A stretch of DNA of 64,000 nt from the NCBI RefSeq assembly GCF_003415675.1, contig NZ_QFZK01000007.1, positions 1 to 64,000 of the forward strand. The letters are read 5' to 3'. Shown piece by piece: positions 12,707-22,031 of this stretch; positions within the stretch are counted from its first letter, which is position 1; the number at the start of each line of letters is the position of its first letter. The notes beneath the pieces were generated by a model. It saw nothing but the letters and a program-made list of their open reading frames with translations. It made no database searches and was not told where the DNA came from. The stretch is from Rhodoferax lacus (lineage in GTDB: Bacteria; Pseudomonadota; Gammaproteobacteria; Burkholderiales; Burkholderiaceae_C). A program made the translations under genes and the position numbers.

Positions 12707-12750
12707 TCTGGCCTACACTGGGCTTTGCTTGGTCACTCCCTCAAACATAC

Positions 12751-13467
12751 ATGTCTTTTTTACGCTGGTTTGGCAAAAAGGAAGCAAGCCCGGAGTCGGT
12801 ACCGGAGCAAAGCTCGGACCTGGGCCAGGTAGACATCACCCTGCCCATCAACCGCCTGATGCATTTGCAGTTGCCCCCTGACAAGAGTGCCGATGTTGGC
12901 AGCCGCAGAAATGAACGTCTGGAGCGGCGTGAGCTTCTGTATGGTGTGGTGCGCGAATGCATGACGGCAACGGGCATCCTGTCGTCCACCTACAAATTCA
13001 AGGTGCTTTCGCTGGATTCCAGCGGCCGCAAGTACCTGATCATGGTGGACATTCCGCGTGAATTCATGTCCGGCCTCTCGCAATTTGCCGAGACAGAGGG
13101 TGCCATAGCCCGCAGTGCAAAGGAACGCTACGACATCCTGGTAACCGCGGTTTATTGGCGGGTCAACGAGGTGGTCAGCGCCGCAGGCGCAGGGCATGCT
13201 GCGCCACAGCCGCACCCGGCCGAACAAACCAGTCCAAGCCCGGCCCCGGCGGTGTCCCAAGCGGCCTCACCCTACGCGGAATTGCAAGCCGAAGAGGTGC
13301 TGGCTTTCAAGCGGGCGGTGGCCGCAGCGGCCAGCGGGGGCTTGCCGAGAAGTGAAACGCGCAAATCCGGGCGTCGCAATTCCGAACACGTGCCAGACTT
13401 CAGCAACACCGAACCTTTCGAGGCGCCTGCCCCATTGGGCCCCTCGCAGTTTGGCGGACTGACCTAA
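12751..13467 (+). CDS. Conserved protein of unknown function
   Basis: The product has 238 residues, is soluble-looking and has no signal peptide. It starts MSFLRWFGKKEASPE, has an ordered central region (about residues 30-145, including RRELLYGVVRECMTATG and KYLIMVDIPREFM), and ends in a proline/alanine-rich low-complexity tail. I do not recognise a named family. Similar proteins seem, from memory, to be confined to Burkholderiales. It follows mnmE by 44 bases and converges on apt with a 29-base gap. No clear ribosome site precedes the ATG; an ATG at 12691 would overlap mnmE and is unlikely. Confidence 0.75.
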   Translation: MSFLRWFGKKEASPESVPEQSSDLGQVDITLPINRLMHLQLPPDKSADVGSRRNERLERRELLYGVVRECMTATGILSSTYKFKVLSLDSSGRKYLIMVDIPREFMSGLSQFAETEGAIARSAKERYDILVTAVYWRVNEVVSAAGAGHAAPQPHPAEQTSPSPAPAVSQAASPYAELQAEEVLAFKRAVAAAASGGLPRSETRKSGRRNSEHVPDFSNTEPFEAPAPLGPSQFGGLT

Positions 13468-13496
13468 GGTAATTCCGCAACCCAGCGACCACGCCC

Positions 13497-14051
13497 TTAG
13501 TGGCCGGCAAAGTCCACCAGGGTGTAGAGCGGCAGGCCCGATTCCCGCAGCTTGGCCGAGCCACCGAGCTCGGGCAAATCCACAATGGCTGCCCCTTCCA
13601 TCACATGGGCCCCCTGCCGCTCCAACAGGCGGCGCCCGGCCATCATGGTGCCACCGGTGGCAATGAGGTCATCAATCAAGAGCACACGTTGCCCCGGTTT
13701 GACAGCGTCAGTATGCAGCTCCACGGTGGCGCTGCCGTATTCCAGCTCATAGGTTTCCTCCACCGTGGTAAAGGGCAGTTTGCCCTTTTTGCGGATAGGA
13801 ACAAAGCCCACATTGAGCTCATAGGCCACCACCGCGCCGATGATGAAACCGCGGGCATCCAGACCAGCCACCACATCCGGGCGCAGTGCCGGGTCCATGT
13901 AGCGGTGCACAAAGGCATCTATCAGCACACGGAACACCTTGGCGTCCTGCAACAGCGGCGTGATGTCGCGAAACTGCACGCCCGGGGCCGGCCAGTCCGG
14001 CACGGTACGGATGTGGTCTCGCAGGTACTGGTTCACGCTTTGGTATTGCAT
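13497..14051 (-). CDS. apt: Adenine phosphoribosyltransferase
   Basis: Apt salvages adenine by joining it to PRPP to give AMP and pyrophosphate. The 184-residue length and the PRPP-binding loop [13 protein letters not shown] (123-135) are characteristic, as are FRDITPLL near the N-terminus and the RKKGKLP loop. The start at 14051 ([15 protein letters not shown]) is where homology begins. The frame stays open upstream into the antiporter gene, but that extension is not credible. It lies 58 bases downstream of the antiporter gene on the same strand. Confidence 0.94.
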   Translation of the reverse strand: MQYQSVNQYLRDHIRTVPDWPAPGVQFRDITPLLQDAKVFRVLIDAFVHRYMDPALRPDVVAGLDARGFIIGAVVAYELNVGFVPIRKKGKLPFTTVEETYELEYGSATVELHTDAVKPGQRVLLIDDLIATGGTMMAGRRLLERQGAHVMEGAAIVDLPELGGSAKLRESGLPLYTLVDFAGH

Positions 14052-14109
14052 AGGATGGCCCCAAGGGCAGTGGTGGGTTGGAGGGATTGTGCCTTGTGCA
14101 GGAACTTCC

Positions 14110-16095
14110 TCACACTTTGAGCAAGCGTTGTTCGGCCAGCGCGAGTGCGTCGGCCATGCCAGACAAGACCAGGGTATCGCCGCCTTCGAGTTGCGTGGCG
14201 GCATGCGCTGTAAGGGGCGGGCCATGGCCGCGGCGCAAGCTCAGTACCCGCACGCCCAACTCGCCCAAAGCATAGGTAGACAGGGGACGGTTCTGCAATC
14301 CCGACAGGGGCGGCAGCGTCACGGTGGCCAGACGCTCATGCTGCAGTTCATCCACCGAATTGTCGTCGGCCCCGTGAAAGAAGCCGCGCAGCAGGTTGTA
14401 GCGCGCATCGCGCTGGTCCTGCACGATACGGATGACGCGGCGCATGGGCACACCCACCAGAGCCAGCGCGTGGCTGGCCAGCATCAGTGACCCCTCAATG
14501 GCTTCAGGCACCACCTCGGTAGCCCCCGCGGCCAGCAGCTTATCGAGACTATGGTCGTCCTGGGTACGCACGATTACCGGCACCTCCGGCGCGTGCGACT
14601 GGGTGCTGGCCAGCACTTTAAAGGCTGCCGCCTCGTCCAGATAGGTCACGACCACCGCCTTGGCGCGGGCCAGACCGGCCGCCATCAGCGCCTGCAAGCG
14701 GCCTGCGTCACCAAATACCACCGACTGACCGGCCGCTGCAGTCTGCCGCACCCGGTCCGGGTCCAGGTCCAGTGCCAGGTAGGGAATGCCTTCGGCTTCC
14801 AGCATGCGTGCCAGGTTTTGGCCACAGCGGCCAAAGCCGCAAATGATGACGTGGCCGCTCACGTTGATGGACTTGCGCGCAATCGTGGTCATTTGCAGCG
14901 ACTGTTGCAGCCATTCGGTAGACACCAGCCGCATAACGATCTGGTTGCTGTACATGACGATGAACGGCGTCAGCACCATGGACAGCACCATGGCGGCCAG
15001 AATCGGGTTCAGCAGGGCTGGTGGCACCAGTGCATTCTCTTCTGCCAGGGTCAGCAGTACAAAGCCGAATTCCCCCGCCTGCCCCAGGTACAGGCCGGTG
15101 CGCAGGGCCACGCCGGTAGACGCTCCCAGGCCGCGCGAGAGGCTTGTGATCAGCGCCACTTTCAGCAGCGGCGGAATCAGCACCAGCAAGAGCACCAGGC
15201 CCCAGTTTTGCAGCACCAGGCGCCAGTCCAGCAGCATGCCGATGCCAATGAAAAACAGACCCAGCAGCACATCATGGAACGGGCGGATGTCGGTCTCCAC
15301 CTGGTGCTTGTATTCGGTTTCTGAAATCAGCATGCCGGCGATAAAGGCCCCCAGTGCCAGGCTCAAGCCCGCCTGCTCCGTCAGCCAGGCCAGGCCTAGT
15401 GTTATGAACAGCAGGTTGAGCACAAACAGCTCATCGCTCTTGCGCCGTGCCACCACCGTCAGCCAGCGCCGTATCACATGTTGGCCACCCACCAGAAGCA
15501 GCGTAACCAACACCGTCGCCTTGAGTGCCGCCAGCGCCAAGGCCGCGAGCAGGTTTTCCGCCGAGGCGCCCAGTGCTGGTACCAGCACCAGCAAAGGGAC
15601 CAGGGCCAGGTCCTGGAACAACAAGACGCCCATGACGCGTTTGCCGTGTTCCGATTCCAGTTCCAGGCGCTCTACCATCAGCTTGACCACGATTGCCGTG
15701 CTGCTCATGGCCAGCGCGGCAGACAGGGTCAGGGCTGCTTTCCAGTCCATGCCCCACAGGCCAGGCAGCAAACGGGCCAAGGTCACCATGACAACGGTGC
15801 CCACCAGCATGGTCAGCACCACCTGCAGCAGGCCCAGGCCCAGCACATGCTGGCGCATGGCGCGCAGCTTGGGCAGGTTGAACTCCAGTCCGATCACAAA
15901 CATCAGAAACACCACACCAAACTCGCCCAGGTGCTGCACGGCTTCCACACTCTGGGACAGGGCCCGCGTGTTGGGACCGATGATGACTCCAACGCCCAGA
16001 TAGCCCAGCATGGGCGGCAACTTGAGCAGGCGGCAGGCAACCACGCCCAGCACGGCAGCAAGCAAATACAAAAGGGCAATTTCCAGTCCGCTCAT
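14110..16095 (-). CDS. CPA2-family cation:proton antiporter with TrkA-N domain (KefB/YbaL-like)
   Basis: The 661-residue inner-membrane protein exchanges monovalent cations (probably K+) for protons. Residues 1 to about 385 form the Na+/H+ exchanger domain with about 12 hydrophobic segments, including [15 protein letters not shown] and the GLEFNLP loop. A Rossmann RCK/TrkA-N domain follows ([18 protein letters not shown]), then a TrkA-C domain in the last ~90 residues, indicating nucleotide or glutathione-type gating. The overall layout is closest to KefB/KefC/YbaL; ion specificity cannot be read from sequence. It is complete and diverges from kdsD with a 54-base gap. Confidence 0.88.
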   Translation of the reverse strand: MSGLEIALLYLLAAVLGVVACRLLKLPPMLGYLGVGVIIGPNTRALSQSVEAVQHLGEFGVVFLMFVIGLEFNLPKLRAMRQHVLGLGLLQVVLTMLVGTVVMVTLARLLPGLWGMDWKAALTLSAALAMSSTAIVVKLMVERLELESEHGKRVMGVLLFQDLALVPLLVLVPALGASAENLLAALALAALKATVLVTLLLVGGQHVIRRWLTVVARRKSDELFVLNLLFITLGLAWLTEQAGLSLALGAFIAGMLISETEYKHQVETDIRPFHDVLLGLFFIGIGMLLDWRLVLQNWGLVLLLVLIPPLLKVALITSLSRGLGASTGVALRTGLYLGQAGEFGFVLLTLAEENALVPPALLNPILAAMVLSMVLTPFIVMYSNQIVMRLVSTEWLQQSLQMTTIARKSINVSGHVIICGFGRCGQNLARMLEAEGIPYLALDLDPDRVRQTAAAGQSVVFGDAGRLQALMAAGLARAKAVVVTYLDEAAAFKVLASTQSHAPEVPVIVRTQDDHSLDKLLAAGATEVVPEAIEGSLMLASHALALVGVPMRRVIRIVQDQRDARYNLLRGFFHGADDNSVDELQHERLATVTLPPLSGLQNRPLSTYALGELGVRVLSLRRGHGPPLTAHAATQLEGGDTLVLSGMADALALAEQRLLKV

Positions 16096-16149
16096 GCTTC
16101 GATACTAGCAAGTGCACCAGGGCAGTGAGGGGCTCTATAAAATGGCTGC

Positions 16150-17151
16150 ATGACTGTCACCGCACCCCCGTCCTCCAACCGCCGCGCAGAACGCGCCATT
16201 GCCCTGGCCCAGGAGACGCTGGCCATCGAGGCCAACGCAGTGATGGAACTCAAGGGCCGCGTCGGCGTCTCCTTTGCCCAGGCTGTGGAAATGGTGCTGG
16301 CCATCCGGGGTCGCGTGGTGGTGATGGGCATGGGCAAGAGCGGCCACATTGGCCGCAAGATGGCTGCCACACTGGCCTCCACGGGCACGCCTGCCATGTT
16401 TGTGCACCCTGCCGAGGCCAGCCACGGCGACTTGGGCATGATCACCGCGCAAGACCTGGTACTGGCCATTTCCAACAGCGGCGAGTCCCAGGAAATGGCA
16501 GTCTTGTTGCCAGTGCTCAAGCGTTTGGGTGCACCCTTGATTGCCATGACCGGCAACGCCCAAAGCACCATGGCCCAGCATGCCGACTTGTGGCTCGACA
16601 GCGCGGTATCCAAAGAGGCTTGCCCGCTGAATCTGGCGCCCACTGCCAGCACCACAGTCCAAATGGCGCTGGGTGACGCGCTGGCCGTCGCCCTGCTGGA
16701 CGCACGGGGGTTCCGGGCCGAGGACTTTGCCCGCTCCCATCCCGGTGGCGCGCTGGGCCGCAAACTGCTGACCCATGTCAGTGATGTCATGCGCAGTGGC
16801 GATGCTGTGCCCAAGGTTACGCCCGACGCCCGCTTCAGCGATTTGATGCGCGAGATGAGCGCAAAAGGCCTGGGCGCAGCGGCCATCGTCGACGCTTCAA
16901 ACCAGGTGCTGGGCATATTTACCGATGGAGATTTGCGCCGCCTGGTCGAGCAGGGACGTGACTTGCGTGACAGCGTGGCGGCCGATGTCATGCACACCGG
17001 TCCCAAGACGATAGGCGTGCTGGCGCTGGCGGTGGAGGCCGCCGACCTGATGGAGCGCAACCGCATCAACAGTGTGCTGGTGCTCGATGCCGATGGGCGC
17101 TTGTGCGGCGCTGTCAGCAGCAATGATCTGATGCGGGCCAAGGTCATCTGA
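16150..17151 (+). CDS. kdsD: Arabinose-5-phosphate isomerase (KpsF/GutQ family)
   Basis: KdsD interconverts ribulose-5-phosphate and arabinose-5-phosphate, the first step toward Kdo for lipopolysaccharide. The N-terminal sugar-isomerase (SIS) domain has the motifs GMGKSGHIGRKMA and SNSGESQE. Two CBS domains fill the C-terminal half (about 205-330). The length of 333 is normal. The TGA shares its last base with the ATG of kdsC, so the two Kdo genes are coupled. It diverges from the antiporter gene. Confidence 0.93.
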   Translation: MTVTAPPSSNRRAERAIALAQETLAIEANAVMELKGRVGVSFAQAVEMVLAIRGRVVVMGMGKSGHIGRKMAATLASTGTPAMFVHPAEASHGDLGMITAQDLVLAISNSGESQEMAVLLPVLKRLGAPLIAMTGNAQSTMAQHADLWLDSAVSKEACPLNLAPTASTTVQMALGDALAVALLDARGFRAEDFARSHPGGALGRKLLTHVSDVMRSGDAVPKVTPDARFSDLMREMSAKGLGAAAIVDASNQVLGIFTDGDLRRLVEQGRDLRDSVAADVMHTGPKTIGVLALAVEAADLMERNRINSVLVLDADGRLCGAVSSNDLMRAKVI

Positions 17152-17696
17152 TGGCGCCCGCTCTCCGGTTTGATCCGGCCTTGCTTCTCAAGGCCCAAGG
17201 CATCAAGGTGGTCTTCTTTGATGTGGACGGTGTGCTCACCGATGGCGGTCTGCTGTATTCCGAAAGCGGCGAGACCCTCAAACGCTTCAACACCCTTGAC
17301 GGCCACGGGTTGAAGCTGCTGCAAAAGGCCGGCATTACCCCCGCAGTGATATCCGGGCGCGATTCCAAGCCGCTGCGCAAACGGCTCGAAGCGCTGGGCG
17401 TAGTGAACACGCATTTCGGTACCGAAGACAAGGCACCTGCCGCAGGGAAGACTCTGGCGGCATTGGGCCTGGACTGGAGCCAGGCGGCTGCCATGGGAGA
17501 TGACTGGCCGGACCTGCCCTTGCTAAGCCGTGCCGCTTTCGCCTGTGCACCTGCCAATGCGCACGTTGAAGTGCTGGCTTCGGCGCACTACGTTACAAGG
17601 GCTGCGGGCGGCTCCGGTGCGGTACGCGAGCTCTGCGACCTGCTGCTGGTCGCCAGTGGACGCTATGTGGATTTGCTTGCGGAGTACAGCCGCTGA
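17151..17696 (+). CDS. kdsC: 3-deoxy-D-manno-octulosonate 8-phosphate phosphatase
   Basis: KdsC removes phosphate from Kdo-8-phosphate to release Kdo. It is a capless HAD-family phosphatase that works as a tetramer. The nucleophile motif is FFDVDGVLTDG (Asp24, Asp26), and the distal acidic motif GDDWPDLPLL completes the Mg2+ site. The length of 181 matches the family. It overlaps kdsD by one base at its start and lptC by one base at its end. Confidence 0.93.
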   Translation: MAPALRFDPALLLKAQGIKVVFFDVDGVLTDGGLLYSESGETLKRFNTLDGHGLKLLQKAGITPAVISGRDSKPLRKRLEALGVVNTHFGTEDKAPAAGKTLAALGLDWSQAAAMGDDWPDLPLLSRAAFACAPANAHVEVLASAHYVTRAAGGSGAVRELCDLLLVASGRYVDLLAEYSR

Positions 17697-18322
17697 TGGG
17701 CCGGGGGCAGACCTTTGTCAGTGAGGCCTGGGACCGCTTTTTGCTGTACCTGCCTCTGGCCTGCATGGCGGTGCTGGCCTTGGGCAGCTACTGGGTGGTG
17801 CGCAGTACACCGTCGGTGCAGTCCGTGGAGCCAGCGCGCGTGCAACGCCATGACCCGGACTACTTCATGGACGGGTTTTCGGTCAAAACCTTTGATGCCA
17901 ATGGTCACATGCGCAGCGAGGTCACGGGCGACAAGGTGCGCCACTACCCCGACACCCAATGGCTGGAAATCGACGGCATTTACATCCGCTCCTTTGATGC
18001 CAAGGGGAATCTCACCACCGCTTCGGCTGACCGCGGGCTGACCAACGAAGACGGCTCGGAAGTGCAACTCATGGGCCATGCGCTGGTGGTACGGGAGTCC
18101 GGCGCGCAAAATGGCGAAGCACCCAGCCCCAGCCTGCAGTACCGCAGTGAGTTTTTGCATGCCTTCATGAACACCGAAAGGCTCAAATCCCACAAGCCCG
18201 TGGAACTGCAGCGCGGCAGCGACCGGTTCACCGCAGACTCTCTGGATTTTGACAACGTAGAGCAGGTGCTGCAGCTTCAGGGCAGGGTACGCGGTACCCT
18301 GGTGCCAAAGCCGCAGCGCTAG
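17696..18322 (+). CDS. lptC: LPS export protein LptC
   Basis: LptC is the bitopic inner-membrane subunit that passes LPS from LptB2FG to the periplasmic LptA bridge. The 208-residue product has one N-terminal membrane segment (about residues 17-36) and a periplasmic beta-jellyroll with the usual repeated strands (DYFMDGFSVKTFDANG, YIRSFDAKGNL). The ATG overlaps the kdsC stop. In many Proteobacteria lptA and lptB follow directly; here an SDR gene follows and neither lptA nor lptB is in the window. Confidence 0.88.
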   Translation: MGRGQTFVSEAWDRFLLYLPLACMAVLALGSYWVVRSTPSVQSVEPARVQRHDPDYFMDGFSVKTFDANGHMRSEVTGDKVRHYPDTQWLEIDGIYIRSFDAKGNLTTASADRGLTNEDGSEVQLMGHALVVRESGAQNGEAPSPSLQYRSEFLHAFMNTERLKSHKPVELQRGSDRFTADSLDFDNVEQVLQLQGRVRGTLVPKPQR

Positions 18323-18356
18323 TTGGCGGACGAGACAGATTGCATAGGGACTGGCC

Positions 18357-19133
18357 ATGACTCCTCTGGTTTTCATTACCGGCGCTTCCAGCGGCATTGG
18401 ACAGGCACTGGCCTGGCGCTTTTACCAGGCGGGCTACCGGTTGGCCCTGGTCGCCAGGCGCATCGACACCATGCAGGAATGGGTTCAGACGCAGGGCCTG
18501 GACGCCACGCGCGTGCGTGTGTACGGTGCCGATGTGGCCGACACCAGCAGCATCGTGGCCGCTGGCCAGATGTGTATCAGAGACCAGGGTGTGCCCGATG
18601 TTGTCATCGCCAACGCGGGCATCAGCGTGGGCATGGACACAGGTGTACGTGCCGACCTGGAAGTCATGGCGCGCACCTTTGCCACTAACAACCTCGGCTT
18701 GGCTGCCACGTTCCATCCGTTTGTTGACGGCATGTGCAAGCGGGGTACCGGAAAGCTGGTGGGGATAGGCAGCGTGGCGGGTATACGCGGTTTGCCTGGG
18801 CACGGTGCGTACTGCGCCAGCAAGGCAGCCGCCATTGCCTATTGCGAAAGTCTGCGGGGTGAGTTGCGCGCCAGTGGCATCCAGGTGGTGACGCTGTGCC
18901 CCGGCTACATAGACACACCGCTGACGCGGCAAAACCGCTATGCCATGCCGTTCCTGATGCCAGCGCACAAATTTGCTGACCGTGCGTTTGAGGCCATCCG
19001 CTCAGGCGCGAGCTACCGGGTGATTCCCTGGCAGATGGGCTGGGTGGCCAAACTGCTGCGAGTGCTGCCGAACGCCCTGTTTGATAAACTGCTGGCCGGT
19101 CGACCGCGCAAACATCGCGAGGGTGAAGACTGA
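18357..19133 (+). CDS. Short-chain dehydrogenase/reductase
   Basis: This is a classical SDR of 258 residues. It has the cofactor motif TGASSGIG (8-15), NAG (86-88), Ser139, and the catalytic YCASK with Tyr152 and Lys156. An Arg pair after the second strand (ARRID) suggests preference for NADP(H). The substrate cannot be predicted. Its position 34 bases after lptC suggests co-transcription with the LPS genes, and a terminator follows the stop by about 25 bases. Residues 72-77 (MCIRDQ) are encoded by DNA resembling the Tn5 mosaic end (see rejected items). Confidence 0.88.
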   Translation: MTPLVFITGASSGIGQALAWRFYQAGYRLALVARRIDTMQEWVQTQGLDATRVRVYGADVADTSSIVAAGQMCIRDQGVPDVVIANAGISVGMDTGVRADLEVMARTFATNNLGLAATFHPFVDGMCKRGTGKLVGIGSVAGIRGLPGHGAYCASKAAAIAYCESLRGELRASGIQVVTLCPGYIDTPLTRQNRYAMPFLMPAHKFADRAFEAIRSGASYRVIPWQMGWVAKLLRVLPNALFDKLLAGRPRKHREGED

Positions 19134-19158
19134 GGCATGACAGGCAAGCCCCAAATGC

Positions 19159-19182
19159 AAAAAGGACCCGAAGGTCCTTTTT
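19159..19182. terminator. Bidirectional intrinsic terminator
   Basis: AAAAAGGACC (19159-19168) pairs with GGTCCTTTTT (19173-19182) around a CGAA tetraloop, with extra T on the right. It lies between two convergent genes, the SDR gene and the RRM gene, and can serve both. Confidence 0.85.
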
Positions 19183-19198
19183 TTATGCTTGGAGCAGC

Positions 19199-19627
19199 TT
19201 AGTAGCTGGAGCCACGGCCACCGCCGTAACCACCACCGCCACCGCCGGAGCGTCCACCGCCACCGCCGCCGCCGTATCCACCACCGCCGCCGCCACCGGA
19301 GCGTCCGCCGCCACCGTAGCCGCCGCCACCGCCAGCACCACCACCGAAGCCGCCGCCACCGGAGCGGGGAGGACGGGGTTCCATGGGACGGGCTTCGTTC
19401 ACAACCAGACCGCGGCCGCCGTATTGTTGGCCGTTCACGCCGCTGATAGCAGCTTGTGCTTCAGCATCGCTGCCCATTTCCACAAAGCCGAAGCCCTTGG
19501 AACGGCCAGTGTCACGTTCCATCATGACTTTGGCGCTGGTAACGGTACCGTGGGGAGCAAAAGCTTGCTGCAGGTCTTCGTCACGGAAAGAATATGGCAG
19601 ATTGCCAACGTAAAGTTTGTTGCCCAT
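19199..19627 (-). CDS. Glycine-rich RRM RNA-binding protein
   Basis: The 142-residue protein has one RNA-recognition motif (about residues 3-80) with RNP2 KLYVGNL (4-10) and RNP1 KGFGFVEM (44-51). A tail of ~50 residues made almost entirely of GGGGGYGG/GGRSGG repeats follows. Proteins of this type in bacteria are often cold-inducible and are thought to act on RNA structure. The tail is low complexity and may support self-association. A GAGGAG precedes the ATG at 19627; the longer upstream frame is not credible. About 200 bases upstream (19628-19828) contain no gene and presumably hold its promoter and leader. Confidence 0.93.
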   Translation of the reverse strand: MGNKLYVGNLPYSFRDEDLQQAFAPHGTVTSAKVMMERDTGRSKGFGFVEMGSDAEAQAAISGVNGQQYGGRGLVVNEARPMEPRPPRSGGGGFGGGAGGGGGYGGGGRSGGGGGGGYGGGGGGGRSGGGGGGYGGGRGSSY

Positions 19628-19828
19628 AAAGGACTCCTCAAAATAACTCAAAACGCGATGGAGTCCAAAACCGCAATCAACAAACCAATAAAGACTTAGA
19701 GCAGACGCGAAACTGACTAGACACCGCAAACTTCCCTGCCAGAATTCTGACAAGGCAATTTCATTATGCGCCAAATTTCAGAACATTCCTAATTTATTTG
19801 TTGAAATCGCTGGAGCCTCAGGGAGGCC

Positions 19829-20023
19829 TCAATCGGGCATCGTGTAATTGCGCCACTGTTTAAGTTGCTGGCGCATGCCCAGCATTTGCCGCTCAAAGCG
19901 CGGGCATGCCTTACACACCAGCAAATGCAGGCGCAAGGCAAGGTGGTCACGCCAAGCCAACGAGCGGTCTTCGCGCGCCACCATCAGGGCTGTGGCTTCC
20001 TTGCAGGTTCTTTTCAGTGGCAT
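19829..20023 (-). CDS. Small zinc-finger (zf-HC2-like) probable anti-sigma factor
   Basis: The 64-residue product has the zinc-anti-sigma motif HxxxCxxC (His33, Cys37, Cys40, within HLLVCKAC) preceded by another His27. It has no membrane segment, so it would be cytoplasmic. The ATG overlaps the sigma-factor stop (TGATG), a sign of translational coupling and of a sigma/anti-sigma pair. It probably holds the ECF sigma inactive until metal or redox stress. A start at 20065 inside the sigma gene is possible but less likely. Confidence 0.78.
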   Translation of the reverse strand: MPLKRTCKEATALMVAREDRSLAWRDHLALRLHLLVCKACPRFERQMLGMRQQLKQWRNYTMPD

Positions 20024-20613
20024 CACGGTTGCACCGCCTTTCCGTACCAGTTCAATTCCAAGCATTCGCGAAGCCGCAAACGCGCGCGGTGCAATTGCAC
20101 GTAGAGATTCGTCGACGTCAGCCCAAGCTCCTTACAAACCTCTTCGCTGCTGAGTTCCAGCCACTCCCGCATCAAAAACAATCTACCTTGCACTACCGGC
20201 AGATGGCTGACACAGGCTTCCAGCACTTCGAAAAACTGCCGACTGCTGGCTTGCTGCTCAGGATTGCCCCATTCAGCGGGTGGCTCGACATAGTGCCCGT
20301 CAGCCTTGAAGCCCAAATAGTCCAAGGGGTCTTCATCGCTTTCGCTGCGGTCCTGCTCCTGGCACACTTCGCGCGCCCGTTGGCGGATGGCATCAATGAT
20401 CTTGTGCTTGAGGATTCCGACCAGCCAGGTCTTGAGCTGTGAGCGGTTACCGAAAGCCTGGGGCTTGGCCAGCGCTGCCAGCATGACTTCGGAGACGGCG
20501 TCTTCTGCCCAGGTCTCGTTGCGCAATTGCAGGCGTGCGAACTTCATCAGGTAGCCGCGCAGGTCCGCCACCTGTTCTTCAAAAGCGGGCAAATCGTGGG
20601 GGAGTCTGGACAT
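20023..20613 (-). CDS. ECF-type RNA polymerase sigma factor
   Basis: The 196-residue protein has region 2 (LRGYLMKFARLQLRNETWAE, then DAVSEVMLAAL and LKTWLVGILKHKIIDAIR) and region 4 (ELSSEEVCKELGLTSTNLY), with no region 1 or 3. This is the extracytoplasmic-function layout. I start at 20613 (MSRLPHDLPAFEEQ) because the longer frame upstream has no homology. It is coupled to a zinc-finger anti-sigma gene and diverges from the bufferin operon, which it probably controls; ECF control of bufferin genes is known in other bacteria. About 200 bases separate it from bufA. Confidence 0.88.
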   Translation of the reverse strand: MSRLPHDLPAFEEQVADLRGYLMKFARLQLRNETWAEDAVSEVMLAALAKPQAFGNRSQLKTWLVGILKHKIIDAIRQRAREVCQEQDRSESDEDPLDYLGFKADGHYVEPPAEWGNPEQQASSRQFFEVLEACVSHLPVVQGRLFLMREWLELSSEEVCKELGLTSTNLYVQLHRARLRLRECLELNWYGKAVQP

Positions 20614-20812
20614 GCGGACACTTGCCTTCGTTGTGACAGTGCGAAGCAGTGTATACCGTGCAAATGGTGCGGGTGTCGGACACAATCTGTGACCACGGTG
20701 TAAGAATTTCTCTGTGCAAAAGACCAAAAGTTAACCAGCCTGTGTGCAGTCGTAGATTGCCAGATCTGGTTGCCCTTCAATCACCCTTCTTATCCAAACT
20801 ACAGGACCCACC

Positions 20813-21082
20813 ATGAAACAAACCACCCTGATCGCCGCCACTGCCGCCACCCTGATGACGCTTGCTCTTGCATCCGCCCCTGCGGTTGCTGCAGAAAAGG
20901 AAAAATGCTTTGGTATTGCCAAGGCCGGGCAAAACGATTGCGCCAATGCATCCGGAGCCCATTCGTGCGCTGGTCAGTCCAAGGTCGATATGGACAAGAC
21001 TGAGTGGAAATATGTCGCCAAAGGCACTTGCAAGGACATGAAGGGCCTCACGGCCGAAGAGGCCGGCAAAGCCAAGATGTAA
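20813..21082 (+). CDS. bufA: Bufferin-type RiPP precursor (DUF2282), BufA
   Basis: The 89-residue product has a signal peptide (about residues 1-27, ending AVAA) and a mature region with four cysteines at 32, 43, 52 and 73 in the DUF2282 pattern ([26 protein letters not shown]). In characterised bufferins, a DUF692 (MNIO) enzyme converts central cysteines to thiooxazoles and the exported peptide binds copper. Modification of this protein is inferred from the adjacent bufB and bufC. It is the first gene of the operon and diverges from the ECF sigma gene. Confidence 0.92.
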   Translation: MKQTTLIAATAATLMTLALASAPAVAAEKEKCFGIAKAGQNDCANASGAHSCAGQSKVDMDKTEWKYVAKGTCKDMKGLTAEEAGKAKM

Positions 21083-21116
21083 GCCCTGCGCAGCACCTGA
21101 TTGAACCACCGCCGCC

Positions 21117-22031
21117 ATGCCAGTTTTGACGTCTCCGGGTACTGAGGTGCTCGCTATGGAGGTGGGCATTGGCTGGCGGCACCCGCATTACCAGCAGCTG
21201 CTGGAAGAGCGGCCCGCTTTGGACTTTCTGGAAGTCCACTCTGAGAACTTTTTCGCCTTGGGTGGCGCTGCACTGGCCGTTTTGGAACAGGGTCGCAGCC
21301 ACTATCCCGTCAGCCTGCACGGTGTGGGATTGTCTCTGGGTTCCGCCCACGGAGTAGACCCGTGGCACCTGGACCAACTTGCAAGGCTGGTTGAACGCGT
21401 GGACCCGGTACGTGTGAGTGACCACGCCTGCTTTTCCCGTGGACAGTTGGCGGGCGGGGTTGTGCATGCGTCGGACCTGCTGCCCCTGCCGTTCACGCAA
21501 GAGGCCCTGGATGTACTGTGCGGGAATGTGCAGCAGGTGCAAGAAGTCTTGCAGCGGCGCTTCTTGGTTGAAAATTTGTCCGCCTATCTACAGTGGGTCA
21601 CAGCCGCTGAGCATACGCTGGACGAACCCGCATTCCTCAACGCCCTGGCGCGCCGCACCGGCTGCGCCTTGCTGATCGATGTGAACAATGTTTACGTCAA
21701 CGCCTTGAATGCCAAGGCGGCTGGCCTGTGTGCCGACCCGTTGGCCTCCTGCAAAGACTGGCTGCAGAAAATTGCTCCTGAGGCCGTGGGCGAACTGCAT
21801 CTGGCCGGCCACTGCCATGTGCGAGATGCGCATGGCGACATCGTGATCGATGACCATGGCAGCCGGGCTTGCCCCGAAGTGTTGCAACTGTATCAACATG
21901 CCGTGGCCTGTTTTGGCGCGGTGCCCACGCTCATTGAGTGGGACACCGATATCCCTGCACTGCACGTGTTGCTGGACGAAGCGGCCCGCGCCCGTGCACT
22001 GGCGCAGCAGACACTCGAGGTCTTTGCGTGA
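21117..22031 (+). CDS. bufB: DUF692 multinuclear iron oxidase, bufferin maturase BufB
   Basis: This TIM-barrel enzyme of the MNIO family (304 residues) uses iron ions and O2 to modify cysteines of the precursor. Conserved metal-site segments are visible: [57 protein letters not shown] and IEWDTDIP. It lies 34 bases after bufA, its presumed substrate. The ATG at 21117 has no strong ribosome site; an internal ATG at 21156 ([12 protein letters not shown]) is where strong conservation begins and may be the true start. Its end overlaps the bufC GTG. Confidence 0.92.
   Translation: MPVLTSPGTEVLAMEVGIGWRHPHYQQLLEERPALDFLEVHSENFFALGGAALAVLEQGRSHYPVSLHGVGLSLGSAHGVDPWHLDQLARLVERVDPVRVSDHACFSRGQLAGGVVHASDLLPLPFTQEALDVLCGNVQQVQEVLQRRFLVENLSAYLQWVTAAEHTLDEPAFLNALARRTGCALLIDVNNVYVNALNAKAAGLCADPLASCKDWLQKIAPEAVGELHLAGHCHVRDAHGDIVIDDHGSRACPEVLQLYQHAVACFGAVPTLIEWDTDIPALHVLLDEAARARALAQQTLEVFA

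Noticed and set aside
18568..18587. Sequence close to the Tn5 mosaic end / sequencing adapter inside the SDR gene (encodes MCIRDQ)
   Set aside because: It differs from the 19-base mosaic end by one substitution and one insertion, the reading frame is intact and the protein aligns sensibly around it. It is probably coincidence, though the raw reads could be checked for an assembly artefact.
19199..19360. Tandem repeat or CRISPR-like array in the GGX-repeat region
   Set aside because: The repetition is codon-level coding for the glycine-rich tail of the RRM protein, without regular spacers.
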